This document shows, piece after piece, positions 1 to 7,940 of a stretch of 13,174 bases of DNA. The stretch is from Actinobacteria bacterium UBA4719 (GTDB lineage: Bacteria > Actinomycetota > Actinomycetes > Actinomycetales > Dermatophilaceae): NCBI GenBank assembly GCA_002404345.1, contig DHJN01000144.1:1-13174 (forward strand). The letters run 5' to 3'. The position numbers and the translations under genes are program-made. Each line of letters starts with the position of its first letter. Position 1 is the first letter of the stretch. Below the pieces are notes generated by a model, which was not told the origin of the DNA, did not search any database, and worked only from the letters and a program-made list of their open reading frames with translations.

Positions 1-309
1 GGCCATGAAGACCGGGAAGACACCGTCGGCGAACGTCAACCACGCCACGACGTTGAGCCGCAATGGAGCCCGGCCATGAAGACCGGGAAGACGACATTGT
101 TCGTGGCACATCACCTCCAAGGGATGCGGCCGCAATGGAGCCCGGCCATGAAGACCGGGAAGACCACCCTGGTCGGGGCGTAGTTGAGGCTGGTGTCCGT
201 GCCGCAATGGAGCCCGGCCATGAAGACCGGGAAGACCGGTCATGACCTTGACCTGTATTCCGGCGGCGATACCGCCGCAATGGAGCCCGGCCATGAAGAC
301 CGGGAAGAC
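1..309 (-). CRISPR. CRISPR array of the type I-G system (leader-proximal end)
   Basis: Four identical 36-base repeats lie at 57-92, 129-164, 201-236 and 274-309, and the last 21 bases of a fifth lie at 1-21, cut by the window edge. On the plus strand each begins GCCGCAATGGAGCC and ends GACCGGGAAGAC. The spacers at 22-56, 93-128, 165-200 and 237-273 are 35, 36, 36 and 37 bases and unrelated to each other. Read on the minus strand the repeat starts GTCTTC, ends CATTGCGGC, and can form a 7-pair stem (CCCGGTC with GGCCGGG, one G-T wobble) around a TTCAT loop, a plausible substrate for the Cas6 part of Csb2. Minus orientation is inferred from the cas operon direction and the leader position, so 274-309 would be the first repeat. 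Repeat identity suggests an active array. Spacer targets cannot be told from here. Confidence 0.97.
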
Positions 310-479
310 CGCTCGCACAAATAGTAGCGGCTGACCTGCGAGGACACGGCGTTCCGCGAGCGCTGTCTACGTTGCGCCAGGCTAGGTCCGTCCAGAGGGG
401 AGGGAACAACGCCTGGACCGCATTTGACCTGCCTGCGAGGGCTGCTGCATGAAGACGCGGTCACTGGAGCGCTCGCGTC
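310..479 (-). promoter_or_regulatory. CRISPR leader between cas2 and the first repeat
   Basis: These 170 bases separate the cas2 stop from the first repeat and hold no credible gene. Read on the minus strand, the end nearest the array contains the most AT-rich stretch (around 317-327), including a -10-like TACTAT (plus positions 321-326) 11 bases before the repeat; I see no good -35 box. GCGAGCG (minus sense) occurs at 470-476 and again at 310-316, directly touching the first repeat, with its complement at 356-362. CGCGAGCGCT at 355-364 and AGCGCTCGCG at 468-477 are a perfect 10-base inverted repeat. A direct repeat TGACCTGC..GAGG lies at 332-343 and 425-440. Leader identity comes from position; promoter and integration-site roles are inferred. 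Confidence 0.65.
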
Positions 480-764
480 TCAGATAACACGCGGACCTGC
501 GTTGGGAAGAGTCCGGTGCATACCCAGGAAGAGGAACCGTGCGGATGCAACCTCTCCCAGATCCACGATCACCACGGAGTCCTGGGTCATCAGCATCTCG
601 TCCTCAACCTCAGCTCGCGCATGGACGAGTTCGGAGGGACTCAAGTCTGAGATGAAGACCGAGTATTGGAGCCGGTCCCCATAACCCTCCATGATCTTGC
701 AGACGCGACGGAGTCGTTTGGGGCTGGAAATGTCATAGGCAATGAGATAACGGCGGCGGGCCAC
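480..764 (-). CDS. cas2: CRISPR-associated endonuclease Cas2
   Basis: This 94-residue protein has the normal Cas2 length. It shows the ferredoxin-like beginning RRYLIAYDIS, with the conserved Asp at position 11 at the end of the first strand, then SPKRLRRVCKIMEGYG and the second-strand motif RLQYSVFISDL (about 31-41). Cas2 dimerises between Cas1 dimers to make the spacer integration complex, so this partner would work with the Cas4-Cas1 fusion encoded just upstream. The start is a GTG at 762-764, four bases after the cas4-cas1 stop; I see no strong ribosome binding site, so translation is probably coupled to the preceding gene. It is the last gene of the operon and is followed directly by the leader. 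The call is firm; nothing looks broken. Confidence 0.95.
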   Translation of the reverse strand: MARRRYLIAYDISSPKRLRRVCKIMEGYGDRLQYSVFISDLSPSELVHARAEVEDEMLMTQDSVVIVDLGEVASARFLFLGMHRTLPNAGPRVI

Positions 765-768
765 GCGG

Positions 769-2460
769 TCACCGAGTCACAAACGGCGTGTAGTCGTCGA
801 CCTCACCCAGCAGGAACGCCGCCAACAGGCGAGCTTGCACATCGATAGCCCGCCGATAGCTCACACGATACCCAAACAAAGGATGCTTGATCTCCTGACT
901 CATGCGCCGCTCATATGCGCGAATAACGGATCGTCGACCCTCCTTCTCCAACTGGCAGCCTCCCGCGCGCGAGAGGAAGTCGCGGCTCGTGACTTCGCCG
1001 TTGTTGATGACTTGGAGCACCATACTCTCCGCCACCAACGGTCGGAATTCCTCGGCCAAATCCAGTGCAAGGGCGGGCCGGCCGAAGCGCGGCCTGTGAT
1101 AGACACCGAAATAGGGATCAAAGCCAACCGCTGTCACCGTTGTTGTCACGTCCTTTACCAGCAATGCGTATGCGAACGACAGCAGAGCATTCACCGGATC
1201 AGGCGGCGGACGACGACTCCGACCGTTCGAGTCGAACTGCTGCAAGGAAATATCTGTGTCCGATGTGAGCATGCGGGTGAAGCTCGTGAAGTAGATCCGG
1301 GCCGAAGCACCCTCCAGCCCGAGCAGCGTTGGAAAGCCCGACGCTTCCGCGGCTTGCCCGGCGAGTCGACCCATCGACTCCACCTCGTTCGCCACGTCCG
1401 CTCGGCTATTGCGACGCAACAGGGTGCGACTGTTGCGGATCTTGCCTTCGACCATGCGCCGGGCGATCAAGAGTGTCCGTTCCGGGGATGCAGTGAATTG
1501 CGAACGTCGCAGGTCGACGTTCTTGCCTGGCAGCCCCTGGGCCATCCCGGAGAACCACCCGCCATATGAGAACCAGCACACGGGCACTTCGCGCGACAGG
1601 AGCTCGCGCATGGCCTGCGGGGTCACGTTAACGTTGCCCTGCAGGCACACTTGCCCCACGTCGATCAGCCTGAGACTGTCAAGTTTCTCCTTCTCCTTGA
1701 ACACCTCGAGGCGACCACCGCGAACGGTGACGACGGATCCCTGCTCTTGAATGTAGACCGGACGGGGATCCGGATTGCTTGGGATGATTCGACGTCTCCG
1801 TGAGCCGTCGGCTTCACGATGCCGAAGAGCGTTGATTTCGTCCGGCAAACAGATTCCGACGAGTGAGCAGCGTGGACACTTCGGACTGTCCGCTAACGGT
1901 GGCGGCGCGACATCACTTGCCGCGACCGACCACAGGTCCGCCACGGTTTGACGGGTACGAGTCACCAGGACGTCGTCAATGGGGATCACCACCCGCTGAC
2001 GACTCTCGGCGTACCAGATCTCAGCAGTCGACACCGAGTAGCCGGCATCCCGCAGGACCAGGGCCTGAAGGGCGGACTGAACTTCGTCGCTCGGCCAAGG
2101 CCGTCCGTCCCGATCGGGCATTCCCTTCTTGTAGTCCACGGGGACGACCGAGCCGTCCTCGGACACCTCCACCAGATCGATCTTGGCTGTAACCCTCAGC
2201 CGGAGGGAGGTCAACCATACGGAACGTGACGTACGACCCGCCATCAGCTCAGGGTGGGTGTCGTCGGGGTCGGGAATCGTGCCACCAGGTTCGTCCACGA
2301 CCCGATGGACGTAGAGGCCTTGTTCCACGTCGTCGTTGCTGGCGAAGCGGGACTGTACCCACTCAAGGTGGAACAGTCTTGGGCAGTAGACGAACTCGTT
2401 GACCATCCGCGCCGGGACCGTCTCCGGCAGACCGTCGCCCAGCGGTCCGACGGTGGTCAC
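769..2460 (-). CDS. cas4-cas1: Cas4-Cas1 fusion protein (type I-G)
   Basis: The protein has 563 residues from the GTG at 2458-2460. The Cas4 half (about 1-225) has the first iron-sulfur cysteine in VYCPRL (C26), RecB-nuclease residues in KIDLVE (D95) and VDYKKG (D109, K111), and the cysteine cluster CPRCSLVGIC (C195, C198, C204). The Cas1 half (about 228-563) keeps the metal residues E383 (LEGASARIYF), H455 (VYHRPRFGRP) and D467/E470 (ALDLAEEF). Cas1 integrates spacers; Cas4 trims prespacers and helps select the PAM. This fusion is typical of type I-G. The frame is open for 98 more codons to 2754, but that stretch lies inside the upstream gene and reads as low-complexity shadow. The GTG makes a GTGA overlap with the upstream stop, so I chose it. 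All key residues are present. Confidence 0.94.
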   Translation of the reverse strand: MTTVGPLGDGLPETVPARMVNEFVYCPRLFHLEWVQSRFASNDDVEQGLYVHRVVDEPGGTIPDPDDTHPELMAGRTSRSVWLTSLRLRVTAKIDLVEVSEDGSVVPVDYKKGMPDRDGRPWPSDEVQSALQALVLRDAGYSVSTAEIWYAESRQRVVIPIDDVLVTRTRQTVADLWSVAASDVAPPPLADSPKCPRCSLVGICLPDEINALRHREADGSRRRRIIPSNPDPRPVYIQEQGSVVTVRGGRLEVFKEKEKLDSLRLIDVGQVCLQGNVNVTPQAMRELLSREVPVCWFSYGGWFSGMAQGLPGKNVDLRRSQFTASPERTLLIARRMVEGKIRNSRTLLRRNSRADVANEVESMGRLAGQAAEASGFPTLLGLEGASARIYFTSFTRMLTSDTDISLQQFDSNGRSRRPPPDPVNALLSFAYALLVKDVTTTVTAVGFDPYFGVYHRPRFGRPALALDLAEEFRPLVAESMVLQVINNGEVTSRDFLSRAGGCQLEKEGRRSVIRAYERRMSQEIKHPLFGYRVSYRRAIDVQARLLAAFLLGEVDDYTPFVTR

Positions 2461-3377
2461 GACACCGGCCCCAAGACTCCAGCGAAGGTCCGCCCGGGAA
2501 TTCTGCGCCGCTGCGCCCGTCGCACGGTGAAGATGCTGAGGACCTTGGCTGCGGCCGGAAGCTCGCCCCGGACGCATTGCTGCATCATGGGGTGCTCCAA
2601 CAGTGCCGTCACCGCATGGCAATCGAGCGGGGCTGCCCACAGCGGGTACACGAACAACGACGGTTGTCGGCGTTGCCGGTGCCATCCAGTGGTTATGGGC
2701 TCCGAGCCGGAGGCTGTCGTGCGAAGCAATGGGTATGACATCAACGCCAGCCATGTGGCCCCGGGCACGCCCCGCTCCTCCGACTTGCCAGCCCCAGAGT
2801 CTGCTGCGTCAAACAGCACTCGGTGATCGAGATATTCCCCGCTCACACCCTTGCGCCGCCGCCATCCGACGAGCGCCTCACTAATACACGCGGGATCTTC
2901 CCGCACCAGTTTCAGAGGCTTCTCGAGCATGGTGCGCATCGACTGTTTGCCGGAAGGTGCAGCCATCATGCTGATGTCGGAGCGGGACTTCTCGTCCAAT
3001 GACAGATCCGTCACAAGGCTTCCCAACCATGCGTCGATTTCCGCGTCCGGTTCTGGTGCGAGCTCGCTTGCCAAGGCCCTCAAGGCAACCGGTGGGAGTC
3101 GCAGCTGGTCGGGCGCCTCGCCTGGTGGGGGCAAGTTCACCGGCACGCCCGGCAGTACGCCGTCGGCGGGAATGCTGTCGACAATGCCACGGAGATCAGC
3201 CACGACATCGTCGATCGAACCGCGCGTGGTGTGCAACCGCGCAGCGTAGTCGTCCGTTGACCAGGACAGCCGCGGCGAATCGTCGGTGTGGACATCGAGC
3301 AGCCGGGTCAGGCCGAGCGCCGCGAGGAAGCCCAGCGGCGTTCGACCGTCTAGCGCCGGTAACGTCAGGACGCTCAT
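2457..3377 (-). CDS. Type I-G effector subunit candidate, Csb3/Cas8u2-like ('Cas3-extension' type)
   Basis: This 306-residue protein begins SVLTLPALDGRTPLGFLAALG, a pattern I associate with the small type I-G proteins called Csb3, Cas8u2 or Cas3-extension. Other conserved-looking blocks are WRRRKGVSGEYLDHR (about 173-187) and RGVPGATWLALMSYPLL (about 203-219). In type I-G loci the gene in this place is thought to supply the large-subunit role (PAM recognition or Cas3 recruitment), but I infer that from position and size, not from visible catalytic residues. It is far shorter than Csx17 (roughly 700 residues from memory) and no second large-subunit gene is present. The ATG overlaps the cas3 stop (ATGA) and follows a strong GGGGAGGG site at 3381-3388. 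Its own stop overlaps the cas4-cas1 start. Exact family name is moderately certain; membership in the effector operon is firm. Confidence 0.8.
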   Translation of the reverse strand: MSVLTLPALDGRTPLGFLAALGLTRLLDVHTDDSPRLSWSTDDYAARLHTTRGSIDDVVADLRGIVDSIPADGVLPGVPVNLPPPGEAPDQLRLPPVALRALASELAPEPDAEIDAWLGSLVTDLSLDEKSRSDISMMAAPSGKQSMRTMLEKPLKLVREDPACISEALVGWRRRKGVSGEYLDHRVLFDAADSGAGKSEERGVPGATWLALMSYPLLRTTASGSEPITTGWHRQRRQPSLFVYPLWAAPLDCHAVTALLEHPMMQQCVRGELPAAAKVLSIFTVRRAQRRRIPGRTFAGVLGPVS

Positions 3378-6300
3378 GATCCCTCCCCTGAAACGGTCAT
3401 GTCGGCGCAGCGCACGATCGACTCGAGCAGGGCCAAACCCCAGCGTCCGTATCTATTGTTGAGACGGGCGAAGCGTGCGGGGTGGTCGAAGTCGAACGTG
3501 GCGCTTGAACTGACAACAACCTTCGTCCCGCTCGGACCGGTCGTCGAGTCCGTCAGAAGTACCTCGATATCGCGGGGGTTGCCATCAATCACTGGCGGTA
3601 GCCACGGTCGGGCGCGACCGTGATGACTGGCGACCAGGTGGATCACCAGGTCCGGATCGAAGCCATAGGAGTCCGACGCCTGCGCCAGGTGCTCCCTGAC
3701 CAACGCCGCTGACCACGCTTCATGTCTCGCGCCTCGAGGAAGTCCGCTGCGCTGGCTCGCCACCCGGTACGCAGTTCGGTCGGCGGGGTCAATACCCGAC
3801 TTTGCAAGCGGCTCGTCGACGAGCATCGCTTCGTACTCGTCCCCGCCGCAGAGCATTGCCTGGAACCTCAACTCGACCTTGCCGAGATCGTGCCAACGGG
3901 CCGCCGACTCGACCGCACTGCAAATCTTGGAGTCGAGCCCGAGCGCCTGTGCGATGTCACGCGCCCGGTCCCCAACGTTGCTGTGATGGGCTCGCAACGT
4001 GACCTGGCGTGCACTCATTGAACTGCTCTCGGGGTGCTCGTCGTCGCGCTCCACGATCTGCGTCACTCTGGGGGCCGGCGCCATCATGAAACGATCCGAC
4101 CCATGTCCCTGCCTGTCGAGGACCGGCACGATTGTGACGTCGCTGGACACCCAGGACTTCAGCACCGCCAGGGCCGCCGGTGTCCAGGCTGTGCCGGGGA
4201 GACGGGCGCCAGGAGGGAGGTCACCGATCGACTCGAGTACCCGCCCAATGGAGACTGCCAGGTGTGCAGGCAACTCATCCCCAGGCGAAGACTCTTCTCG
4301 ATCCTCAGAGTCCTTCCCCAGCTCCCTTGTCAGCCGTCTTAGTTCCCGTGAGTCCTCAGGTCCAAGGCCGAGCCGACCGGCTGTCCCGGCGTCGATCCGC
4401 AGCAACGGCAACGGAAGAGCGCGCCCGAAGGTGACCACGCCAAGAACGTCCGGCCGGGCGCGGATTGCTTCGGCCACGTCGAGCACTTGGCGCTCTGAGT
4501 CGGGGGCCCAGCCGTACTCATCGAGGCCACCGCGTTCGGTGGGGATGACGAGCACGTCACCGGGGCGTATCCCCCGCGCGTCGATCCACACCCACGATCC
4601 CGTCGGACGTGACTTTCGTCCATTGGAGCGCGCGGTGTCGACGGCCGGATCATTGCGCCAGACCATGGCGCGGAAGTCGTCACGGACCTTGTGGCGGATC
4701 TTCTTGACCTTGACACCCAGTTGCGGATCAGGGTCCTCGTCCAGGTCGCTTATCGGCTGGGCCGACTCGCCAAGAAGCCAGCGACGTACCGCATGCAAGG
4801 GCACCTCAACCAGTTCTTCGGAGCGGACCGACATGGCGGACAGGTCGGCGCTGACGTCATCCTCGGGCCGTTCGGCGTCGTCGCCCATGGGGTCCGGGTC
4901 AACCAACCCCTCCCGCCAGGCGACGCTGACGGTGGCGAAGTCGGTCCCGAGGCCATGAAGGTACGGCGCCACGGGAACGTCGGGCAATGGCACCGGTCCG
5001 GTCCGCACCCAACAGTCCAGGATCGGAGAGGTCATCAGCGGCGCAATCGGACGCTCGGCCGTTGCTCCGTCCGGCGAGTGTCCGCTCAAGTTACGACACC
5101 CAAGAGGTGAAACGTCGAGATCGACTTCACCCTGGTTAGTGATCTGAAGCAGGAAGTCCCAGGCGGCGTCGCGTGCTGCGCCATACACGGGCCCGTTCTC
5201 AACTCCGTCATGAACGACGAGGGCCCGGGATGTGTTCGGGCAGTCACCGAGGCGGTTCACCCGGCCGAGCCGTTGCACGAGACAGTCCCACGGCGCGGAC
5301 TCGGTGACCAGTCCGTCCGCATCAAGGTTCGCACCGACCTCCACGGTCTGGGTGGCGACCAGGATTGCAGGTTTGGTTCCGATCTTTCGTGCGCGGCCCA
5401 CGCCGAATCGTTCCTTGAGCTGGCCCACCAGCAGGTCCCGGTCCGCGGGTCGGGAACGCCCAATAAGCAAGGTGATGTCGGCGTTGAGCGGGTTATGCTG
5501 ACGAGTCGTAGCCTCGACCAGAGTCGCGTGGACCTGACGGGCGCGGTCAACCGTGTTACAGACAACCAGGATTGTGTCGTGCTCGGCGGTCAGCAGACCC
5601 ACGGCCTCGTCAGCGATCGTCTGAACCACCCGTTTGGCATCGCTGCTTACCGCGGCCAGCCGTTTGGATGCATTCAGGCGCCGCCACGCCACCTCGTTCT
5701 CCCGGTGAGCCTCAACATCGAGCGAGTAACGGCGAAGACGCTCGTCCCCAGCGGTTGCTGTCATCCTCACGACGTTCGTGCGCGGCAGCCCAAGCGCTTC
5801 AACATCGCGCCGGTGCATCTCGGAGATGGTGGACACCATCACCTCCGCAAGGTGTGCTTCGTCGACCAGGATGAGTGAGTCGGTACCCACGAGTGCCGCG
5901 TCGACCGGCTTGCGGCGGTCGCTCACACCGTACCCGCGGAACAGCAGCCGACTGCCGACCTGGTCGACCGTACCGACCACGATTCCTGGTAGGTCAGGGC
6001 GATCCAGCCACGAGCTGTCCCATGTGACACCACCCCGCATTCGCGTCACCGGCAGGACGGTTCGCGACGTTCCTTTTTGCGTCTGGCCACCTGGTGGGGG
6101 GAGCGAAAGAGCCCGGCCAGCAGTCGGTGCCAGGGCGAGCAAACCCAAGGCCACCCGTTGTACGGCCGTGTCTTGACTCGATTCCAAAGCCCGGTCAAGC
6201 GCCTTGGACAGCAAGACGGCTCGGTCGTATGCCTCGTCGACGACGATGCGCCGGTCCACGACGAAGAAGATCCGTCGACGCCCGAGTCGGCATGCACCGA

Positions 6301-6499
6301 CCTCTCCTGACGTCGCAGCGGCCGCGAACACCGCGATGTCCAACAAAGCGGTCTTGCCCATGCCCGTGGGAACGTCGATCAGCTGCGGCCACGAACGCTC
6401 GGACAGCACTTGGCGGGCGAGGTCGGACTGCCAAGGGAAAGGCTGATCACCGTGGACCTGCTGATAGAACGGCGCGAAGTCCCCGGGACTCAGACTCAT
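3374..6499 (-). CDS. cas3: CRISPR-associated helicase-nuclease Cas3 (helicase then HD, type I-G)
   Basis: The protein has 1041 residues. The superfamily 2 helicase comes first: Walker A PTGMGKT (44-50), VDEAH (212-216), MTATA (246-250), LVVCNT (311-316), VATQTVEVGANL (381-392) and QRLGRVNRLG (409-418). The HD nuclease is at the C-terminus: AHHSNVGDRA (837-846), WHDLGK (869-874), VASHHGRARPW (956-966) and RCADMTVSG (1030-1038), so the metal-binding His and Asp residues are present. Most Cas3 proteins have HD first; the reversed order is a known type I-G mark. After the effector binds target DNA, Cas3 is recruited, cuts the displaced strand and degrades it processively using ATP. The ATG forms an ATGA overlap with the csb2 stop. 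The middle part (about 540-830) is acidic and poorly conserved in look, probably linker and accessory domain. Confidence 0.96.
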   Translation of the reverse strand: MSLSPGDFAPFYQQVHGDQPFPWQSDLARQVLSERSWPQLIDVPTGMGKTALLDIAVFAAAATSGEVGACRLGRRRIFFVVDRRIVVDEAYDRAVLLSKALDRALESSQDTAVQRVALGLLALAPTAGRALSLPPPGGQTQKGTSRTVLPVTRMRGGVTWDSSWLDRPDLPGIVVGTVDQVGSRLLFRGYGVSDRRKPVDAALVGTDSLILVDEAHLAEVMVSTISEMHRRDVEALGLPRTNVVRMTATAGDERLRRYSLDVEAHRENEVAWRRLNASKRLAAVSSDAKRVVQTIADEAVGLLTAEHDTILVVCNTVDRARQVHATLVEATTRQHNPLNADITLLIGRSRPADRDLLVGQLKERFGVGRARKIGTKPAILVATQTVEVGANLDADGLVTESAPWDCLVQRLGRVNRLGDCPNTSRALVVHDGVENGPVYGAARDAAWDFLLQITNQGEVDLDVSPLGCRNLSGHSPDGATAERPIAPLMTSPILDCWVRTGPVPLPDVPVAPYLHGLGTDFATVSVAWREGLVDPDPMGDDAERPEDDVSADLSAMSVRSEELVEVPLHAVRRWLLGESAQPISDLDEDPDPQLGVKVKKIRHKVRDDFRAMVWRNDPAVDTARSNGRKSRPTGSWVWIDARGIRPGDVLVIPTERGGLDEYGWAPDSERQVLDVAEAIRARPDVLGVVTFGRALPLPLLRIDAGTAGRLGLGPEDSRELRRLTRELGKDSEDREESSPGDELPAHLAVSIGRVLESIGDLPPGARLPGTAWTPAALAVLKSWVSSDVTIVPVLDRQGHGSDRFMMAPAPRVTQIVERDDEHPESSSMSARQVTLRAHHSNVGDRARDIAQALGLDSKICSAVESAARWHDLGKVELRFQAMLCGGDEYEAMLVDEPLAKSGIDPADRTAYRVASQRSGLPRGARHEAWSAALVREHLAQASDSYGFDPDLVIHLVASHHGRARPWLPPVIDGNPRDIEVLLTDSTTGPSGTKVVVSSSATFDFDHPARFARLNNRYGRWGLALLESIVRCADMTVSGEGS

Positions 6500-7938
6500 G
6501 ATGCCACCCCGGCGGCGACACCGGATGCTCGAAGGGGCGCGAAGAGACCGACTCCAAGGTAGCGCCCAGCGCCCAGGAGGACAGGGCCCGCCACCTTGCG
6601 GTCGAAGTGGAGCTCGACGTGACGAAAGAGCTTGCCGCGCGCTTGTTCTGGGAGGTCACCCGGACGCATTCGGATACCGCCGGCGACAAGGGGTGCCGTG
6701 CTGACCAAGATCTCCCGTGGCTGCGGCAGACCTACCCGTACGCAGGAGCGGGCTATCTCCTGCTCGACATCACCGCTGCGCGGATAGCGGTCAAGGATGA
6801 CCGGGGTCACCGACACCCAGTGGTCGCTGCCCTGCCTCCAACGTTCGGGGCGCACACCCCAGGGCTGAAGCACGCCGGGCTCATAGGTCAGATCGACCTC
6901 GCCGATTAGGGGCACGCTAAGGTGCAACGTTCTTTCGTCGCTCGCTGAGTCCCCAATGGCGGATCGCATCCCGACCAGGACGCCGCGGACGATTGCTCGT
7001 CGTTCCGACTCGGGCAGGTCAGGGATTGCCACCGCCATGCCCAGCAGGTGGCCGTCAGCCCTTGGGTTGTCGGCGTTTGGCAGCGCGAGGAAGGCCACAT
7101 GGGGGCGCCCGTCCGCGCCGTGACCGTGCAGCGCCTCAGGCAGTGGGTCCGATGTCGCTGACATGACGGCACGCCGGAGCGCTTCGGTGAACATTGTCGT
7201 GAGGCGGCCGTCGGGTCGAAGTCCCTTGAACCGCAAGATGATGACATCGGTGTAGACGGACGGGGCGATTGCCAACGTTGAGTTCCCCTGTGTTTCGCGG
7301 CCGGCTCGTTGATAGTTCACCTCGCGGCTTACCTCCCACGCGGGGCGAGAGTTGTCATACTGGTCGATCAGCAGGTCAAGATAGCCGGGGTATGGAATCC
7401 GGAGACCGACACCTCCGTGAACCGCCGGCGCCGGGTCGAACTGGTCCAGCCCCTCAGGTAGGCCGATAGACCCGGGCTCGCTGCCGACGCCGACTGACAG
7501 CGCCGCAACACCGGTGGAACGGCCGAGGTAGGGCACGCGGCGGGCCAAGCCGTCGAGCAGGGCCACCGTCGAGGGTTCGGCGCGCGCATCTGGCCACACC
7601 ACGCGAACGCGCAAGTTGCCTGGCAGGGCCGAACGACTGACCTTGCGCGCGTTGGTGCGGCCGGGATGGAACTGACTCCCGCCTGCACGTTCCACCGAGT
7701 TCGTTACCACGTACGACGTACGGACGTCGCTTCGAGCGCTGGGCGAGGCTTGCACCACGGGGGCCGGCAGACCCTCAAGCCAACGAAGGGCTTCCCGATC
7801 GCTGTCAGAGCGGGCGCTGGCCACGAGGGCGCAGAACACTCGGGCCGGGTGGGGTGGCCACTCTTCGGCATCGCGATCGCCCGCGCCCGCCGCGTCGTAA
7901 CGTCCTGAGATCAGCTCGATATCGATGGAGAGGGACAT
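6496..7938 (-). CDS. csb2: Type I-G protein Csb2 (Cas5-Cas6 fusion, GSU0054 family)
   Basis: The protein has 480 residues, in the family range. The N-terminal Cas5-like part carries the hallmark EWPPHPARVFCALVA (26-40) and FHPGRTNARKVSRSALPG (90-107). The C-terminal Cas6-like part ends with FRHVELHFDRKVAGP followed by the glycine-rich loop GAGRYLGVGLF (456-466) typical of RAMP folds. In type I-G this fusion processes the pre-crRNA and caps the 5' handle in the effector complex, binding next to the Cas7 backbone. I cannot fix the catalytic residue; His in RHVELH (about 440 or 444) is a candidate only. The ATG lies two bases after the csb1 stop, and the stop overlaps the cas3 start. The GGGGA just inside the csb1 end could be the ribosome binding site. 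This is the signature gene that fixes the subtype. Confidence 0.94.
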   Translation of the reverse strand: MSLSIDIELISGRYDAAGAGDRDAEEWPPHPARVFCALVASARSDSDREALRWLEGLPAPVVQASPSARSDVRTSYVVTNSVERAGGSQFHPGRTNARKVSRSALPGNLRVRVVWPDARAEPSTVALLDGLARRVPYLGRSTGVAALSVGVGSEPGSIGLPEGLDQFDPAPAVHGGVGLRIPYPGYLDLLIDQYDNSRPAWEVSREVNYQRAGRETQGNSTLAIAPSVYTDVIILRFKGLRPDGRLTTMFTEALRRAVMSATSDPLPEALHGHGADGRPHVAFLALPNADNPRADGHLLGMAVAIPDLPESERRAIVRGVLVGMRSAIGDSASDERTLHLSVPLIGEVDLTYEPGVLQPWGVRPERWRQGSDHWVSVTPVILDRYPRSGDVEQEIARSCVRVGLPQPREILVSTAPLVAGGIRMRPGDLPEQARGKLFRHVELHFDRKVAGPVLLGAGRYLGVGLFAPLRASGVAAGVAS

Positions 7939-7940
7939 CT

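Noticed and set aside
1..21. Truncated or degenerate terminal repeat
   Set aside because: All 21 visible bases match the repeat exactly; it is cut by the window edge, so the array simply continues.
63..245. Open frame with repeated MEPGHEDRED units
   Set aside because: It is a translation of the CRISPR repeats and spacers, not a repeat protein.
240..464. 74-codon minus-strand open frame in the leader as a small gene
   Set aside because: It runs into the first repeat, is Ser/Arg-rich without recognisable features, and has no ribosome binding site that I can support.
835..1569. 244-codon open frame on the plus strand
   Set aside because: It is antisense to the Cas1 half and shows no recognisable domain.
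2461..2754. N-terminal 98-residue extension of Cas4-Cas1
   Set aside because: It lies within the Csb3-like gene in another frame, has no Cas4 features, and the GTG at 2460 gives a typical length and a GTGA overlap.
2457..3377. Pseudogene fragment of Csx17
   Set aside because: Start, strong ribosome binding site, coupled stop and family-like blocks up to the C-terminus suggest an intact small protein.
3999..4958. 319-codon Ser/Arg-rich open frame on the plus strand
   Set aside because: Antisense to cas3 and of the low-complexity composition expected of a shadow frame.
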